Source: Chloroflexota bacterium (GTDB lineage Bacteria > Chloroflexota > Anaerolineae > UBA4142). Taken from it: 14,147 bases of DNA. The position numbers were made by a program, and so were the translations under genes. The DNA is taken from NCBI GenBank assembly GCA_016199405.1, contig JACQGS010000018.1, positions 1-14,147 on the forward strand, given 5' to 3'. Shown piece after piece: positions 1 to 6,097 of this stretch (its first letter is position 1; the number at the start of each line of letters is the position of its first letter). The notes beneath the pieces were generated by a model. The model saw nothing but the letters and a program-made list of their open reading frames with translations. It ran no database searches and was not told the DNA's origin.

Positions 1-849
1 GAAATCGCGCGCGGCGATGCGCGTTTTGTTGCGTTCGCCGATTTGAAAACGCGTTTGCAAGGTGAAGAGAGTCTCCGCCGCGCCGCAACGACGCCGGGAA
101 CGGCGATTCTCGGAATGGACGCGGAAGGCGTGCCCCTATTGTTGCGCCTCGCCTCGCCGGATGTGGTGCATTGCTTGATCGCCGGCACAACCGGCAGTGG
201 CAAAACGGAACTCGCGCGGACGATGGTAGCTTCGCTCGCGATGAATCAAAAGCCGCGTGATTTGCAACTCGCGCTTTTCGATCCCAAATGGCACGGCTTG
301 GCGCCGTTCGCCAATTTGCCGCATCTTTTATTTCCGATCGTCAGCGATATTCAAGCGACGCTCACGCGCTTGGAATTTTTGGTGAATGAGATGGAGCGGC
401 GCGATCGCGGCGCGGTGACGCGCCCGCGCGTGGTCGTCGTGATCGACGAACTTGCCGACACGTTGCAGACCGGCGGCGCGGCGGTCGAAGCGATGCTGAC
501 GCGGCTCGTGCAACGCGGCAGGGGCGCGGGCATTTCGGTGATCGCGTGCACGCAAAAGCCGACAGCGCGCGCGGTCGGATCGTTGATGAAAGCGAATTTT
601 CCAGCGCGCTTGGTCGGGCGCGTCGCCAGCGCGGAAGATGCGCGCGTGGCGTCGGGCATTTCCGGATCGGGCGCGGAAAAGTTGGCGGGGCGCGGCGATT
701 TTTTGTTGATCGCTGCCGGGCAAATCATTCGCTTTCAAGCCGCGCGGACGTCTGAATCCGAATGCAATCAGCTCGCGCGCGGAGCCAGCGCCGAGTATCG
801 CGATGAAACGGACGCGCAGTTCATGCAAAGGTTACGGCTCGTCAAATGA
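1..849 (+). CDS. FtsK/SpoIIIE-type DNA translocase ATPase, 5' partial
   Basis: The reading frame is open from base 1, so the true start lies outside the window; an in-frame TTG at 43 is not needed as a start. The product is an FtsK/SpoIIIE motor domain. Walker A (AGTTGSGKTE) is encoded at 181-210 and Walker B (RVVVVIDE) at 427-450. Further on are the family's TQKP segment, the KANFPARLVGRV segment and the GRGDFLL segment. Members of the family use ATP to pump double-stranded DNA, either in chromosome segregation or in transfer of plasmids and integrative elements. The protein stops about 45 residues after GRGDFLL and has no C-terminal gamma winged helix, which housekeeping FtsK uses to read KOPS. 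A mobile-element or accessory role is therefore as likely as cell division. The stop overlaps the next start (ATGA at 846-849), so the two genes are probably translationally coupled. Confidence 0.85.
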   Translation, partial: EIARGDARFVAFADLKTRLQGEESLRRAATTPGTAILGMDAEGVPLLLRLASPDVVHCLIAGTTGSGKTELARTMVASLAMNQKPRDLQLALFDPKWHGLAPFANLPHLLFPIVSDIQATLTRLEFLVNEMERRDRGAVTRPRVVVVIDELADTLQTGGAAVEAMLTRLVQRGRGAGISVIACTQKPTARAVGSLMKANFPARLVGRVASAEDARVASGISGSGAEKLAGRGDFLLIAAGQIIRFQAARTSESECNQLARGASAEYRDETDAQFMQRLRLVK

Positions 850-1208
850 AGAATGGAATGTTGATCGTCGCGGCGGTGTTCGCGGTCGCGCTCGCCGTGG
901 TCGTGGGGAACCGGTTGTCGAATGACGCGATGGCGGTTGTTGTCGGCGCGTTTTGCGGATTGATGGCGAGCGTACCGTTCACAGTTGCGTTAGTGATCGC
1001 GTTGAAACAAAACTGGGGACAGCCGCCGGCGCGGCACGATCCGTTTGGCAACCCGCCGTTTCCCAATTCGCAGCCACCGGTATTGATCATCAATCCATCG
1101 CAGATGCCGCCGCAACCGTACGGATTTCAGCCGAATCAAATTTATTTGCCGCCCGCCGCGCCGCCATCCGGCGCGCCGCGCGATTTCAAAATTATCGGGG
1201 AGGAGTGA
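846..1208 (+). CDS. Small two-helix membrane protein with proline-rich tail
   Basis: I do not recognise a family for this 120-residue protein. Residues about 5-21 and 28-53 are hydrophobic and should form two membrane helices separated by a short polar turn (GNRLSND). The rest, about residues 57-112, is rich in Pro, Asn and Gln (for example PPFPNSQPP and YLPPAAPP) and is probably disordered. It ends in a charged KIIGEE. Its ATG overlaps the stop of the FtsK-like gene by four bases, so it is likely made together with that ATPase. It could anchor or regulate the ATPase at the membrane, but this is inference from position only. The coding frame is supported by the tight packing on both sides and by an internal ribosome site for the next gene. 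Confidence 0.7.
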   Translation: MKNGMLIVAAVFAVALAVVVGNRLSNDAMAVVVGAFCGLMASVPFTVALVIALKQNWGQPPARHDPFGNPPFPNSQPPVLIINPSQMPPQPYGFQPNQIYLPPAAPPSGAPRDFKIIGEE

Positions 1209-1212
1209 TACA

Positions 1213-1434
1213 ATGACACCGACGTCAACGATCTCTTTGCGCGATCCCTTCCGGTTGATCGAGCCGGAGTTGTTCGAGCTGGAGGACGACGCGCCGCTTG
1301 CCGGCGAAATTGATCCGATGCGCATGCGATCAATCCGTCGAGCCGCGCGCGCAAATCATCAGCGGATGCCGAGAGCGAGGATTCAGCGCGGTATGCGCCG
1401 CGTTCGAAAAATTTTTTCAGGGGAGGAAGAATGA
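1213..1434 (+). CDS. Small charged hypothetical protein (73 aa)
   Basis: Not recognised. The N-terminal half is acidic (residues about 15-33, with ELFELEDDAP). The C-terminal half is strongly basic (about 37-67, with many Arg) and ends in GEEE. There is no membrane segment. A strong Shine-Dalgarno sequence (GGGGAGGAG, 1197-1205) sits at good distance from the ATG at 1213, which supports real translation. The gene starts four bases after the membrane-protein gene and its stop overlaps the following VOC gene (ATGA, 1431-1434). Its Arg-rich half could bind nucleic acid or an acidic partner, but nothing in the sequence proves this. Confidence 0.6.
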   Translation: MTPTSTISLRDPFRLIEPELFELEDDAPLAGEIDPMRMRSIRRAARANHQRMPRARIQRGMRRVRKIFSGEEE

Positions 1435-1880
1435 AAACCAAAAAAGCGACTGCCCAACGCGCCGCGCCCAAGAAACGCGCGGCGGCGAAACCGCCCGCGC
1501 CCAAGCATTGGACGCCGGATATTCATGGCATCAGCGTTGTGACCTATCACGTGCGCGATTGGGCACGCGCGAAAAAGTTTTATGGCGAGACGCTCGGATT
1601 GCCGGTCGCGTTTGAAGTTGAGCAAGTTGGGTGGTGCGAATTCGGTGTTGAAAAACAGCCGACGTTCGCGATCAACAAGTGGGAGAGTCCGGACGCGATG
1701 CCCATCGCAAGCGGCGCCGCCGTGTTGACTTGCCCCGACGTGCGCGCAACCATCGCGAAACTGCGCGCCAAAGGCGTGCGCTGCGATGACGTGGAAGAAA
1801 TTCCCGGCATGGTGATTCTGGGGAATGTGTACGACCCAGAAGGAAATCGCTTGCAACTCGCGCAGCCGTTGGTCAGTTAA
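1431..1880 (+). CDS. VOC (glyoxalase/bleomycin-resistance fold) protein with basic N-terminal tail
   Basis: The 149-residue product has a single vicinal-oxygen-chelate module from about residue 30. It shows the first strand (GISVVTYHV), the DWARAKKFYGETLGL helix signature, and the closing YDPEGNRLQLAQP strand. VOC proteins include glyoxalase I, dioxygenases and antibiotic-binding proteins. Here the closing strand has Gln142 where metal-dependent members usually have a Glu ligand, so a classic glyoxalase I site looks incomplete. Residues 1-26 form an unusual Lys/Ala/Pro/Arg-rich tail absent from ordinary VOC proteins. The start is supported by a GGGGAGG ribosome site at about 1420-1426 and by the ATGA overlap with the previous gene. 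The substrate is unknown. Confidence 0.85.
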   Translation: MKTKKATAQRAAPKKRAAAKPPAPKHWTPDIHGISVVTYHVRDWARAKKFYGETLGLPVAFEVEQVGWCEFGVEKQPTFAINKWESPDAMPIASGAAVLTCPDVRATIAKLRAKGVRCDDVEEIPGMVILGNVYDPEGNRLQLAQPLVS

Positions 1881-1892
1881 AGGAAAAACTCC

Positions 1893-2243
1893 ATGTCAAA
1901 CCCGATTACCCATTTCGAGATCATCGGTAAGGACGCGCTCAAACTTCAAAAATTCTACGCCGACGTATTTGCCTGGAAGTTAGGAGCGCCCGCGCGCGAA
2001 TTCGGCAACTATAGTTTGCTCGACAACGAAGGCAAAGGCATCGGCGGCGGCATCGGCGAAGGAGACGCGCGCGTGACCGTATACATCGAGGTCGATGACC
2101 CCCAGGCATATCTGGACAAGGTGATGAAAGCGGGCGGCAAAATGCTCATGCCGGTGACGCCGGTGATGGAAGGGGTTACGATTGCGATGTTTGCAGATCC
2201 CGAAGGAAACACGATCGGTCTCTCCAAGTCCAATTCGATGTAG
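1893..2243 (+). CDS. VOC family protein
   Basis: A compact 116-residue single-module VOC protein, of the type often annotated as predicted lactoylglutathione-lyase-related enzyme. Visible motifs are ITHFEI at the first strand, LKLQKFYADVFAWKL for the helix, VTVYIEVDDP at the central strand and FADPEGNTIGL at the closing strand. Gly109 replaces the usual closing-strand Glu metal ligand, which in my recollection is common in this subfamily. His7 and Glu66 could still bind a ligand. It begins 12 bases after the first VOC gene with an AAAGGAAA ribosome site, and it is the last gene before the hairpin terminator at 2298-2332. The two VOC proteins are not close copies of each other. The substrate cannot be told from sequence. 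Confidence 0.85.
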   Translation: MSNPITHFEIIGKDALKLQKFYADVFAWKLGAPAREFGNYSLLDNEGKGIGGGIGEGDARVTVYIEVDDPQAYLDKVMKAGGKMLMPVTPVMEGVTIAMFADPEGNTIGLSKSNSM

Positions 2244-2297
2244 CGACGACCCTTTTTCATCAACGGAATAGAAGCCGTTAGTGCCAGCGTAAAATAG

Positions 2298-2332
2298 AAT
2301 GCGACGCATCTTTCAGGTGCGTCGCATTTTTT
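2298..2332 (+). terminator. Intrinsic terminator shared by convergent genes
   Basis: A perfect inverted repeat (AATGCGACGCA at 2298-2308 against TGCGTCGCATT at 2318-2328) flanks a short loop and is followed by six T at 2327-2332. It ends plus-strand transcription after the VOC genes. Read on the minus strand, the same stem is followed by ATTCTATTTT, so it can also stop the holA transcript. The T run touches the holA stop codon at 2331-2333. Confidence 0.85.
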
Positions 2333-3341
2333 ATCCGCGCGTCATTTCGACAATCAACGTGTCGAGCGCGACGATTGGCTCGCTCTGACTCGTCTTGATT
2401 GCCAAGTCGGTCTCGAGGAGTTGGTGATACATTGCCGCCAATTGCGCCGGGGAAAAATTCAATGCTTGCTCCCACGCCTTGCCGGCGGCGAACGGGTGCA
2501 ATTTGAGTTGCGCATTCGCGCGTTCCAGCGTCATCCCGCGCGCCGCATAATCGCGCATGGACAAAAGCAGACGCACTTGGCGCACAAACATGCCGAGCAG
2601 CGCGCGCTCGTCGGCTTTGTGATCCAATTGCGCATGCAATAATTTCAGCGCCTTGCTCGTCTCTTTGTGCCCAATCGCATCCATCAAATCAAAAATATTC
2701 GATTCGCGCACCGCCGCGACGAGCAGTCGCACATCCTCGGCGCGCACCGCGCCTTTGCCGCGATAGGTCAACAGTTTTTCGATTTCGTTGTCGAGCAGCC
2801 GCAAATCCGTTCCGACGTACGCCGCGAGTTCTCTCACCGCGTCCGGCTCGATCGTGCCGCCCTTCGCTTGGACGCGTTCACGAATCCACGCCGGCAATTC
2901 TTTTTCCGACGGCGCGGAAAACTCGGAGACGATGGCGGTCGGTCTGCCGGTGGCATTGGCGTGCTTGAGAATGGGATTGTTCGCGAATAGTTTTTTCGAT
3001 TCGACGAAAACCAGCCGCGTGGTTGCGGGCAAGCGCGTCAAATATTCTTTCAAGTCTTTGGCGAGGTTCGGATTTGCTTCTTCTGCCGCGCCGCTCGCTT
3101 CCGCATCTTTTTTCGGGCGCGGATCAAAGCGCGCGAGAAAATTTTCGACGATCACCAAGCGCTTGTCGCCCAGAAACGGCACGGCATCGCACGCGTATTG
3201 CAATTCACCCAACCGCAATGCCTTGCCGTCCAGATGCGTTGTGTTCAGCGCGGCGAATTCGTCCGCGCCCATTTTGTTCCGCAACGCTTTGAGTTGCTCC
3301 GTGCGCGCGAGTTCGTTATCGCCGTGAAAAATGTAATACAT
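2331..3341 (-). CDS. holA: DNA polymerase III subunit delta
   Basis: The product is the clamp-loader delta subunit. It opens the beta sliding clamp within the DnaX complex during replication. The 336-residue length matches the family (about 330-350). The N-terminus MYYIFHGDNELARTEQL is the characteristic opening strand and helix of the degenerate AAA+ domain, which lacks a Walker A site, as expected for delta. Next come PFLGDKRLVIVENFL and the TRLVFVESKKL strand. The conserved middle has DLRLLDNEIEKLLTYR, AVRESNIFDLMDAI and the C-terminal collar segment with ALLGMFVRQVRLLL. A low-complexity Lys/Glu/Ala linker (about residues 75-95) is species-specific. It lies 6 bp downstream of the DUF6391 gene in the same direction, without its own clear promoter and with only a weak ribosome site, so the two are probably co-transcribed. 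Confidence 0.93.
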   Translation of the reverse strand: MYYIFHGDNELARTEQLKALRNKMGADEFAALNTTHLDGKALRLGELQYACDAVPFLGDKRLVIVENFLARFDPRPKKDAEASGAAEEANPNLAKDLKEYLTRLPATTRLVFVESKKLFANNPILKHANATGRPTAIVSEFSAPSEKELPAWIRERVQAKGGTIEPDAVRELAAYVGTDLRLLDNEIEKLLTYRGKGAVRAEDVRLLVAAVRESNIFDLMDAIGHKETSKALKLLHAQLDHKADERALLGMFVRQVRLLLSMRDYAARGMTLERANAQLKLHPFAAGKAWEQALNFSPAQLAAMYHQLLETDLAIKTSQSEPIVALDTLIVEMTRG

Positions 3342-3347
3342 CTTTTC

Positions 3348-3857
3348 TTACGCACTCCATTCGACATCCACGTGTTGCATCGGCAGATTGCCCCACCGCG
3401 AAGCGCGGATCGCGCCGATGCGCGCGCCCCGCGCGTCCGGCGACGTGGTCACGCGCGCTTGCAATTGCAAACCGATCGGCTGCGCGATGAAGGCGGCGAA
3501 CGTCGTCGCGAGAATCACGTCCGGCAATTTGCGGATGCTCGGCTTGCGTCCCATCGCGATCAGCGCGGCGACGCCAGCGAGCAAGCCGGCGGTTACGAGA
3601 TTCGTGCCGCAGCGCGGATGAATCGCGAGATTCGCTTCGCCGTTTTGGAGCCGCGTCACGGCTTCTAACGCCGCGGCACGCAATGCGCGCTCTGTCACAT
3701 CCCCCAAAATGTAAAAACCTTTTGTATCCGCGCGTCCAACTAATGAAAGATTGGGATTGCGCGCGGTTAGGATGTGGACGGTCGCATGTTCAATGCCGTG
3801 ATTGCGGCGCACCATCCCGAACGGCGGCGTTTCCAAAATATTCGCGAGCTTGTTCAT
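3348..3857 (-). CDS. DUF6391 family membrane protein with His/Cys motif
   Basis: This 169-residue protein fits DUF6391 (recalled, not searched), a family of unknown function known from Cyanobacteria and Chloroflexota. Near the N-terminus is HGIEHATVH (His20, Glu23, His24, His28). At residues 80-86 is HPRCGTN. Together these could bind a metal or form a catalytic centre. Two hydrophobic stretches follow, about residues 87-101 and 112-128, so the motif probably faces one side of the membrane close to the bilayer. The start is well placed: GAGGTGA (complement of 3862-3868) lies just upstream of ATG. The gene precedes holA by 6 bp. The linkage to a replication subunit is probably co-transcription rather than shared biochemistry. 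Confidence 0.8.
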   Translation of the reverse strand: MNKLANILETPPFGMVRRNHGIEHATVHILTARNPNLSLVGRADTKGFYILGDVTERALRAAALEAVTRLQNGEANLAIHPRCGTNLVTAGLLAGVAALIAMGRKPSIRKLPDVILATTFAAFIAQPIGLQLQARVTTSPDARGARIGAIRASRWGNLPMQHVDVEWSA

Positions 3858-3874
3858 GGGTTCACCTCGAATGT

Positions 3875-3880
3875 ATTCTA
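3875..3880 (-). promoter_or_regulatory. Possible -10 element for the DUF6391-holA unit
   Basis: On the minus strand TAGAAT lies 18 bp upstream of the DUF6391 ATG, close to the ribosome site. No convincing -35 hexamer is present 16-18 bp further upstream. If it is used, the leader would be very short. Confidence 0.25.
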
Positions 3881-3966
3881 CAACAAATCGCGGTTGCCGG
3901 GTAGGGAGGGCGGAGCGTAGTTCAGTCAGATGTACATCGGTGAGAGAATCACGACAGCCAATAGAA

Positions 3967-4005
3967 AAGGGGATCGCCGTTCTGCTTGGCGCTCCCCTTA
4001 TTTTT
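3967..4005 (-). terminator. Hairpin terminator downstream of the toxin gene
   Basis: A 12-bp inverted repeat with a single mismatch (AAGGGGATCGCC at 3967-3978 against GGCGCTCCCCTT at 3988-3999) encloses a 9-base loop. On the minus strand the stem is followed by TTTTCTATT, giving a Rho-independent terminator for the vapBC-like transcript. On the plus strand it is followed by ATTTTT (4000-4005), so it may work in both directions. Confidence 0.7.
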
Positions 4006-4010
4006 CCTGA

Positions 4011-4022
4011 ACGGCTTGCCGT
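4011..4022. other. Perfect 12-bp palindrome upstream of the terminator hairpin
   Basis: ACGGCTTGCCGT is a perfect hairpin-forming sequence (four pairs and a four-base loop, or five pairs with two bases). On the minus strand it comes 11 bases before the terminator stem. Together they make a double hairpin in the untranslated tail of the toxin transcript. Confidence 0.5.
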
Positions 4023-4114
4023 CCTGCCATTTCAACGTAGATGATTGCTTCCTCCGCACATGCAATAAATCCAATGCAAAATCATCCAACCAAACGGATC
4101 GGATTGGTGAGGGG

Positions 4115-4510
4115 CTACTGATAAAGCTCAAGCCCAGGAATATCTTCGTAATCGCGGAGATTGCGAGTAACAAGGATCAGTTTGTAAGTAATTGCAGTTG
4201 CCGCAATCAAAAGGTCAAAGGCTCTATTGGGGATCGGACGTTTGAGACGGCGCAACTCTCCACGAAGTTTTGCATTTTCTTTCGAGACTCGGTGGGTTAT
4301 GCCAAGGACGCTGATTCTCCGAAGTAAATCTTGGAAGGCTTTTTTCGCGCTTGAGGGATCAGCGCTGCTATATATACCCTCAAAGATCTCAGTGTGGGTA
4401 ATGATGCTGATCGTGATGCCGTCTGGAAGTAAAGTGTCAAAAAGATCTCGAGCCCTTTCCACTCCAACCAAATAGTCAATCACCCAATCAGTATCAATCA
4501 GGTATTTCAT
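4115..4510 (-). CDS. vapC: PIN-domain toxin, VapC-like ribonuclease
   Basis: A 131-residue PIN-domain protein, the usual VapC length. The Mg-binding acids are visible: Asp6 in YLIDTDWVIDYL, Glu41 in THTEIFEG, Asp99 in FDLLIAATA, and Asp120 after the TRN motif at 115-117. VapC toxins cut RNA, often tRNA or rRNA, when released from their antitoxin. All expected catalytic residues are present, so the enzyme looks intact. Its ATG overlaps the antitoxin stop by four bases (ATGA, 4507-4510), the standard arrangement of translational coupling. Base composition is less GC-rich than the surrounding genes, which would agree with acquisition by transfer, although I judge this by eye. Confidence 0.92.
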   Translation of the reverse strand: MKYLIDTDWVIDYLVGVERARDLFDTLLPDGITISIITHTEIFEGIYSSADPSSAKKAFQDLLRRISVLGITHRVSKENAKLRGELRRLKRPIPNRAFDLLIAATAITYKLILVTRNLRDYEDIPGLELYQ

Positions 4511-4794
4511 AGCGCGACCGGTGTCCGGTTAGAACCGCGCTCGGAAGCAATCATTGCCTTGAGGTTTTCTCCGTCTGCCAAATTGCTCCACGCACCAAAT
4601 GCCGAGCGAAAGGCTCTCGTGTCCGAGAGCGCCTTCTTTCGGCGTGGCATTCGCCGAGGCGGCATAGGTCGCAGAATAACTCTGCCATTTTTCTTTTCTA
4701 CTATCACTGGCTTTCTCTCGCGAATGACGCGCTCGAAGACAATTGGAAGATTAGCCGCCAGTTCGGAGAAGGCGATTTTTTTTGGCTCTTTCAT
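4507..4794 (-). CDS. vapB: Antitoxin of the Phd/YefM/VapB type
   Basis: A 95-residue antitoxin partner of the PIN toxin. Residues 7-42 (IAFSELAANLPIVFERV, then KPVIVEKKNGRVILRP) have the Phd/YefM-type fold used for dimerisation and operator binding. A Pro/Arg-rich hinge (43-54) leads to a C-terminal tail containing AFGAWSNLADG, which is the part expected to wrap round and block the toxin. The frame extends upstream without a stop, but the true start is the ATG at 4794. It has an AAGGGAG ribosome site just upstream (complement of about 4800-4806) and a promoter at 4813-4840, and the upstream extension would run into the glycosyltransferase gene. Such antitoxins usually repress their own promoter. 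Confidence 0.88.
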   Translation of the reverse strand: MKEPKKIAFSELAANLPIVFERVIRERKPVIVEKKNGRVILRPMPPRRMPRRKKALSDTRAFRSAFGAWSNLADGENLKAMIASERGSNRTPVAL

Positions 4795-4812
4795 GTTCTC
4801 TCCCTTGGAATG

Positions 4813-4840
4813 ATTATAACATAGTTGAACCAAAGGGCAA
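4813..4840 (-). promoter_or_regulatory. Promoter of the toxin-antitoxin operon
   Basis: On the minus strand TTGCCC (complement of 4835-4840) and TATAAT (complement of 4813-4818) are 16 bp apart. The -10 is perfect and is preceded by TGT, giving an extended -10. Transcription should start just upstream of the antitoxin ribosome site, leaving a short leader. Confidence 0.75.
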
Positions 4841-4919
4841 TCGCAAAGACATGATGAAAACGCCGGGGTCATCCAAGCGATTTGAAAAATGTAGATAATT
4901 TTCCAATCGGCAACTTGCC

Positions 4920-6083
4920 CTACGCGATGGAATCGTACACCGCGAGCGTTTCTTCCGCCGCGCGCGTCCACGAAAATTTTTTCGCCTGCGCGATGCCGCG
5001 CGCGCGCATCTCCGCGCGACGCGTCGCGTCGTTCACGACCACGCGGATTGATTCTGCCCACGCGAGCGGGCTGTGCGGGTCTGCCGTCAGCGCGGCATCG
5101 CCAACAATTTCCGGCAGCGACGCGGTGTTCGACGCGATCACCGGCGTTCCGCACGCCATCGCCTCGAGCGGCGGCAAGCCGAACCCTTCATAAAATGACG
5201 GAAACAAAAATATTTCTGCTGCGGCATAGAGTGCGGGCTTGTCTTCCTCGCGCACCCAGCCGATAACTCTCACGGCGTCGTCCGGCAATCCGATTTCGCG
5301 CGCGATGCGCTCGGGGTCGGGAAAAAATTTGGAATCCGCGCCCAGATTCACGCCGGCAAAAACGAGCCGATAGCCGGCTTGATAAAATTCCGGCAACAAT
5401 GAAAACGCTTCGAGTAGTACGCGAATATTTTTCCGGCTGTCAAAGCCGCCCAGATAGAGCAGGAATTTTTCCGGCAAGGCGTACTTGCGCCGCATGGCAT
5501 CCAATCGCGCAGGATCGCTTTGCGGCTGAAAGCGCGCGTGCGCGGCGAGATAGATTACATGCACGCGTTCTGGCGCGATGCCCAGCCGATCGACGATATC
5601 GCGGCGGCTGCACTCCGAATCCGCGATCACCGCGTCGGCGCGACGCGCCGCCAGCGCGACGAGTTGCGTGTACGCGCGCACCAGCGGCCCGCCGCGATAG
5701 TCCGGCAGAATCAGCGGAATCAAATCGTGAATCGTGACGACGGTGCGCGTCGCCGGAAAAAGCGGCGAGGCAAAGTACGGCACGTGCGCGAGCGCGACGC
5801 CTTCGCGGCGGCACGCGCGGTTGAAACCAATTTGCTCGAAGGAAAGTTTCGCGAGATTCTTGCTCAAGCGATCCAAGCCGACGCGCTCGGGATAGAGAAA
5901 CGCGCGCGACGAAAACTCTGCGAGCACGCGAATTTCCGTGTCGGTGACGTCGCTTTGCGGCACGACGACGACGTATTCATGCTCCGGCGCGCGCGCGATG
6001 ATCGCGGACAAGAGCGCGTGCAAATATTGTCCGCTGCCGGTGGTCGGTTGCTCGAAAAAAATTCCGTTGAGAGCTATGCGCAT
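4920..6083 (-). CDS. Glycosyltransferase family 4
   Basis: A 387-residue GT-B retaining glycosyltransferase of the GT4 group, transferring a sugar from a nucleotide donor to a glycan or lipid acceptor in the cytosol. The N-terminal Rossmann half begins MRIALNGIFF with the Gly-rich TTGSGQY loop (14-20), and has TIHDLIPL near 117-124. The donor-binding C-terminal half has YLGGFDSRKN (210-219). It also has the EX7E motif, Glu299 and Glu307 in YEGFGLPPLEAMACGTP, which contacts the donor. I chose the ATG at 6083 because MRIALNG is the typical family start; a longer frame to 6143 would overlap galE. It lies 14 bp after galE, which would supply UDP-sugars. The acceptor is unknown; mannosyl- or galactosyl-transfer are both possible. 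No strong ribosome site is visible, so coupling to galE translation is likely. Confidence 0.9.
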   Translation of the reverse strand: MRIALNGIFFEQPTTGSGQYLHALLSAIIARAPEHEYVVVVPQSDVTDTEIRVLAEFSSRAFLYPERVGLDRLSKNLAKLSFEQIGFNRACRREGVALAHVPYFASPLFPATRTVVTIHDLIPLILPDYRGGPLVRAYTQLVALAARRADAVIADSECSRRDIVDRLGIAPERVHVIYLAAHARFQPQSDPARLDAMRRKYALPEKFLLYLGGFDSRKNIRVLLEAFSLLPEFYQAGYRLVFAGVNLGADSKFFPDPERIAREIGLPDDAVRVIGWVREEDKPALYAAAEIFLFPSFYEGFGLPPLEAMACGTPVIASNTASLPEIVGDAALTADPHSPLAWAESIRVVVNDATRRAEMRARGIAQAKKFSWTRAAEETLAVYDSIA

Positions 6084-6097
6084 TTTCTTGTCACACG

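Noticed and set aside
3949..4173. Minus-strand frame downstream of the toxin, containing KWQDGKPFRKNKG
   Set aside because: Its only start lies inside the toxin gene, it includes the terminator hairpin, and I recognise no family; a decayed gene remnant is possible but unsupported.
4878..4909. AT-rich inverted repeat downstream of the glycosyltransferase gene
   Set aside because: The stem has a mismatch, is AT-rich, and is not followed by a T run on the minus strand, so it is not a convincing terminator.
4795..5154. Upstream extension of the antitoxin frame
   Set aside because: It would overlap the 3' end of the glycosyltransferase gene and ignores the ATG with a good ribosome site at 4794.
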